Shown here: piece after piece, positions 5,144 through 6,554 of the stretch
Numbering within the stretch: the stretch's first letter is position 1
Layout: each line of letters opens with the position of its first letter
From: Vulcanimicrobiota bacterium
Lineage (GTDB): Bacteria; Eremiobacterota; Eremiobacteria; Baltobacterales; Baltobacteraceae
Direction: 5' to 3'
NCBI GenBank assembly: GCA_028287545.1
Contig: JAQBPL010000196.1
Span: 1 to 6,554 of the forward strand
Length of the DNA stretch: 6,554 nucleotides
The notes under the pieces: generated by a model
Database searches by the model: none
Told to the model about the DNA's origin: nothing
Seen by the model: only the letters and a program-made list of their open reading frames with translations
Program-made: the position numbers and the translations under genes

Positions 5144-6253
5144 TTACGCGGCTCGCTTGCGTTTCGCGGCCCGCACCGACTTCGCCAACAAATCGCCGAG
5201 CGGCCGGCTTTCGCGGGCAACGATCCGCTCGACGAGACCGATGACGGCTCTCTCGTGCTGGCTGAGGCCGTACGGTTTCTCGCGCCGGACCGGTTTCTCG
5301 ATCAGTTCGAGCGCTCCGTTGGCGAGAAACTCCTCGATGATGCCGGGGTGGATGTACGACTTTTTGCAGACAGCGGGCGTGTTGCCGAGCTTTTCGGCGA
5401 CTCGCTTGACGGCTTCGACCACCGCGGCTTTCGCTGCGCCCTTGCCGTCGCTGTGGACCGCCGCGAGCTCCAGCGCGCAATACATCGTCGCTTCCCACGT
5501 GCGGAAATCTTTGGCGCTGAAGTCGTCGCCGGCGACCGAGCGGATGTAGTCGTTCACGTCGTCGGAGTGGATGTGGTGCACTGCGCCATCGTCGTCGAGG
5601 TATTCGAAGAGGTTCTGGCCGGGCAGTTCCTGAGCGGCCTTGACGATCCGCGCGATGCGCTTGTCGCGCACCTCGACCTCGTGCTGTTTTCCGCTCTTGC
5701 CGCGGAAGTGGAAGCGAATGGTCGTGCCTTTCACGTTGACGTGTTTGTCCTGCAGCGTGGTGAGACCGTAGGAGTCGTTGTCGCGCGCGTACTCTTCGTT
5801 TCCGACGCGAATCGCCGTCGCTTCGAGCAGCGAGACCACCGTCGCGAGCACTTTCTCCCGCGGCAACCCCGGCAGCGCGAGATCGCGCGCGACCGCGGCG
5901 CGCACGTGGGGCAGGGCCTTCGCGAAGGCGAGCATGCGGTGGAACTTCGTCTCGTCGCGCACGGCGCGCCAGCGTTTGTGATACCGGTATTGCTTGCGTC
6001 CGCGCGCGTCGCGTCCGGTCGCCTGCAGATGGCCGTTGGGGATCGGGCAGATCCACACGTCGGTGTACGCGGGCGGAACGGCCAGCGCCGCGATCCGAGC
6101 GAGCTCGTTCTTGTCGGTGATCGGCTTCCCGTCGGGTGCGATGTACGCGAAGTGGCGACCGCGCTTGACCCGGCGGATTCCCGGGATCGTGTCGGTCGTG
6201 TACCGCAAGCCCGCGGCCTTCGCGGCTTGCGGACCACCCTCGGTCGCCAGCAT
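5144..6253 (-). CDS. DNA topoisomerase IB (poxvirus-like bacterial type)
   Basis: Relaxes supercoiled DNA by transient nicking through a 3'-phosphotyrosyl link, without ATP. The 369-residue product matches the usual length of bacterial TopIB. The small N-terminal domain spans about 1-90 (GIRRVKRGRHFAYIAPDGKP near 25-44), followed by the catalytic domain. Active-site candidates align with vaccinia TopIB: R149 (AIRVGNEEY), K186 (FRGKSGK), R251 (KDFRTW), N291 (LGNTP, where poxviruses have His) and nucleophile Y300 (KKSYIHP). Asn at the fourth position is, to my knowledge, normal for bacterial members such as the Deinococcus enzyme. The C-terminus is basic (RAAKRKRAA). ATG 6253 is preceded by AAGGGATGG, a weak Shine-Dalgarno-like run, and gives the expected N-terminus. 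A 20-bp palindrome lies about 50 bp upstream. The secreted-protein gene follows on the same strand. Confidence 0.96.
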   Translation of the reverse strand: MLATEGGPQAAKAAGLRYTTDTIPGIRRVKRGRHFAYIAPDGKPITDKNELARIAALAVPPAYTDVWICPIPNGHLQATGRDARGRKQYRYHKRWRAVRDETKFHRMLAFAKALPHVRAAVARDLALPGLPREKVLATVVSLLEATAIRVGNEEYARDNDSYGLTTLQDKHVNVKGTTIRFHFRGKSGKQHEVEVRDKRIARIVKAAQELPGQNLFEYLDDDGAVHHIHSDDVNDYIRSVAGDDFSAKDFRTWEATMYCALELAAVHSDGKGAAKAAVVEAVKRVAEKLGNTPAVCKKSYIHPGIIEEFLANGALELIEKPVRREKPYGLSQHERAVIGLVERIVARESRPLGDLLAKSVRAAKRKRAA

Positions 6254-6301
6254 CGTGCCATCCCTTACCCGGTCCTGTGCGGTGTACCCGAGTGAGGCGC
6301 T

Positions 6302-6321
6302 TTGCTCGCCCGGGCGAGCAA
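6302..6321. promoter_or_regulatory. Perfect 20-bp palindrome upstream of topoisomerase IB (possible operator)
   Basis: TTGCTCGCCC is followed directly by its reverse complement GGGCGAGCAA, with no spacer. Lack of a loop makes it a better candidate for a dimeric protein-binding site than for an RNA hairpin. It is centred 58 bp upstream of the topoisomerase start codon and about 100 bp before the tRNA promoter on the other strand. No regulator gene is visible nearby, and no clear -35/-10 pair for topoisomerase IB was found next to it. Confidence 0.5.
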
Positions 6322-6410
6322 GGTGCCCGACGGACGCCCGGCCGCCCCGGACGTGCGACGAATGTCGCTCCGTCGAGGGCCCTCTCCGATGGAGAAGACC
6401 GCCGTTGGTA

Positions 6411-6440
6411 TAGACAGGCCTCTACGCCGTCCGTTAGAAT
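6411..6440 (+). promoter_or_regulatory. Promoter of tRNA-Val(CAC)
   Basis: TAGACA (6411-6416, 5/6 to TTGACA) and TAGAAT (6435-6440, 5/6 to TATAAT) are separated by 18 bp. This is the best sigma-70-type match in the window. The predicted start near 6447 leaves a leader of about 24 nt before the tRNA. Confidence 0.75.
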
Positions 6441-6470
6441 AACTCGGTTCGTCCGTCGAGGGCGTGGCGT

Positions 6471-6545
6471 GGGCGCGTAGCTCAGTGGGAGAGCATCCGC
6501 TTCACACGCGGGGGGTCGTTGGTTCAATCCCAACCGTGCCCACCA
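6471..6545 (+). tRNA. tRNA-Val (anticodon CAC)
   Basis: Full cloverleaf. The acceptor GGGCGCG pairs with CGTGCCC (one G-U), the D stem is GCTC/GAGC, and the anticodon stem TCCGC/GCGGG (one U-G) has loop TTCACAC. The T arm GTTGG/CCAAC has loop TTCAATC, followed by discriminator A and an encoded CCA (6543-6545). The CAC anticodon (6503-6505) reads GUG valine codons. The window ends 9 bp later, so its terminator is not visible. Confidence 0.96.
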
Positions 6546-6554
6546 TGTACTCGA

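Noticed and set aside
5144..6253. Loss of a catalytic residue in topoisomerase IB (Asn291 for poxviral His)
   Set aside because: Asn at this place is, as far as I know, normal in bacterial TopIB, so it is not a sign of inactivation.
5069..6295. 408-codon plus-strand open frame opposite topoisomerase IB
   Set aside because: It is a mirror frame of a well-supported gene with all catalytic residues, and has no recognisable domain of its own.
1..6554. CRISPR array, toxin-antitoxin pair, phage or defence system
   Set aside because: No regularly spaced repeats, no small paired operon of that type and no nuclease, integrase or ATPase genes beyond the IS fragment and housekeeping genes.

Overview
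This is a GC-rich bacterial chromosomal window with short intergenic gaps. The genes are ordinary chromosomal ones: a threonyl-tRNA synthetase, two valine tRNAs, a VIT-family metal transporter, a lipoprotein, a LysE/VOC gene pair, a small secreted protein and a bacterial type IB topoisomerase. The phylum cannot be fixed from the sequence alone. GTG starts, mostly weak Shine-Dalgarno sites, a possible leaderless promoter and a poxvirus-like TopIB would suit a high-GC soil lineage such as Eremiobacterota/Vulcanimicrobiota or a neighbouring phylum, but that is a guess.

Layout. Positions 1-117 hold the last 29 codons and probable right end of an IS3-family insertion sequence. It abuts a hairpin repeat (118-165) lying just past the 3' end of thrS. 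thrS (182-1918, minus) encodes a threonyl-tRNA synthetase without the N-terminal TGS domain. An 87-bp gap separates it from a divergent VIT/CCC1-type iron/manganese transporter gene (2006-2704, plus), which seems to be driven by a promoter placed for leaderless transcription. A perfect 13-bp hairpin (2710-2739) serves both this gene and the oppositely oriented tRNA-Val(GAC) (2746-2820, minus).

From 3032 on the plus strand come a small lipoprotein with an Ig-like body and two acidic/His-rich inserts, then a LysE-family exporter and a VOC-fold protein spaced like a two-gene operon. A strong terminator-like hairpin with a T7 tract after the lipoprotein gene physically overlaps the first ten codons of the LysE-family gene. 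On the minus strand, topoisomerase IB (5144-6253) is followed 38 bp later by a small secreted protein (4725-5105), which converges on the VOC gene with a 3-bp gap. The region upstream of topIB carries a perfect 20-bp palindrome and a strong promoter for tRNA-Val(CAC) (6471-6545, plus).

I see no CRISPR array, defence island, phage module or clearly new multi-gene system. The most interesting points are regulatory: the terminator inside the start of the LysE gene, the leaderless-type VIT promoter, the palindrome upstream of topIB, and the IS end sitting in a hairpin repeat.
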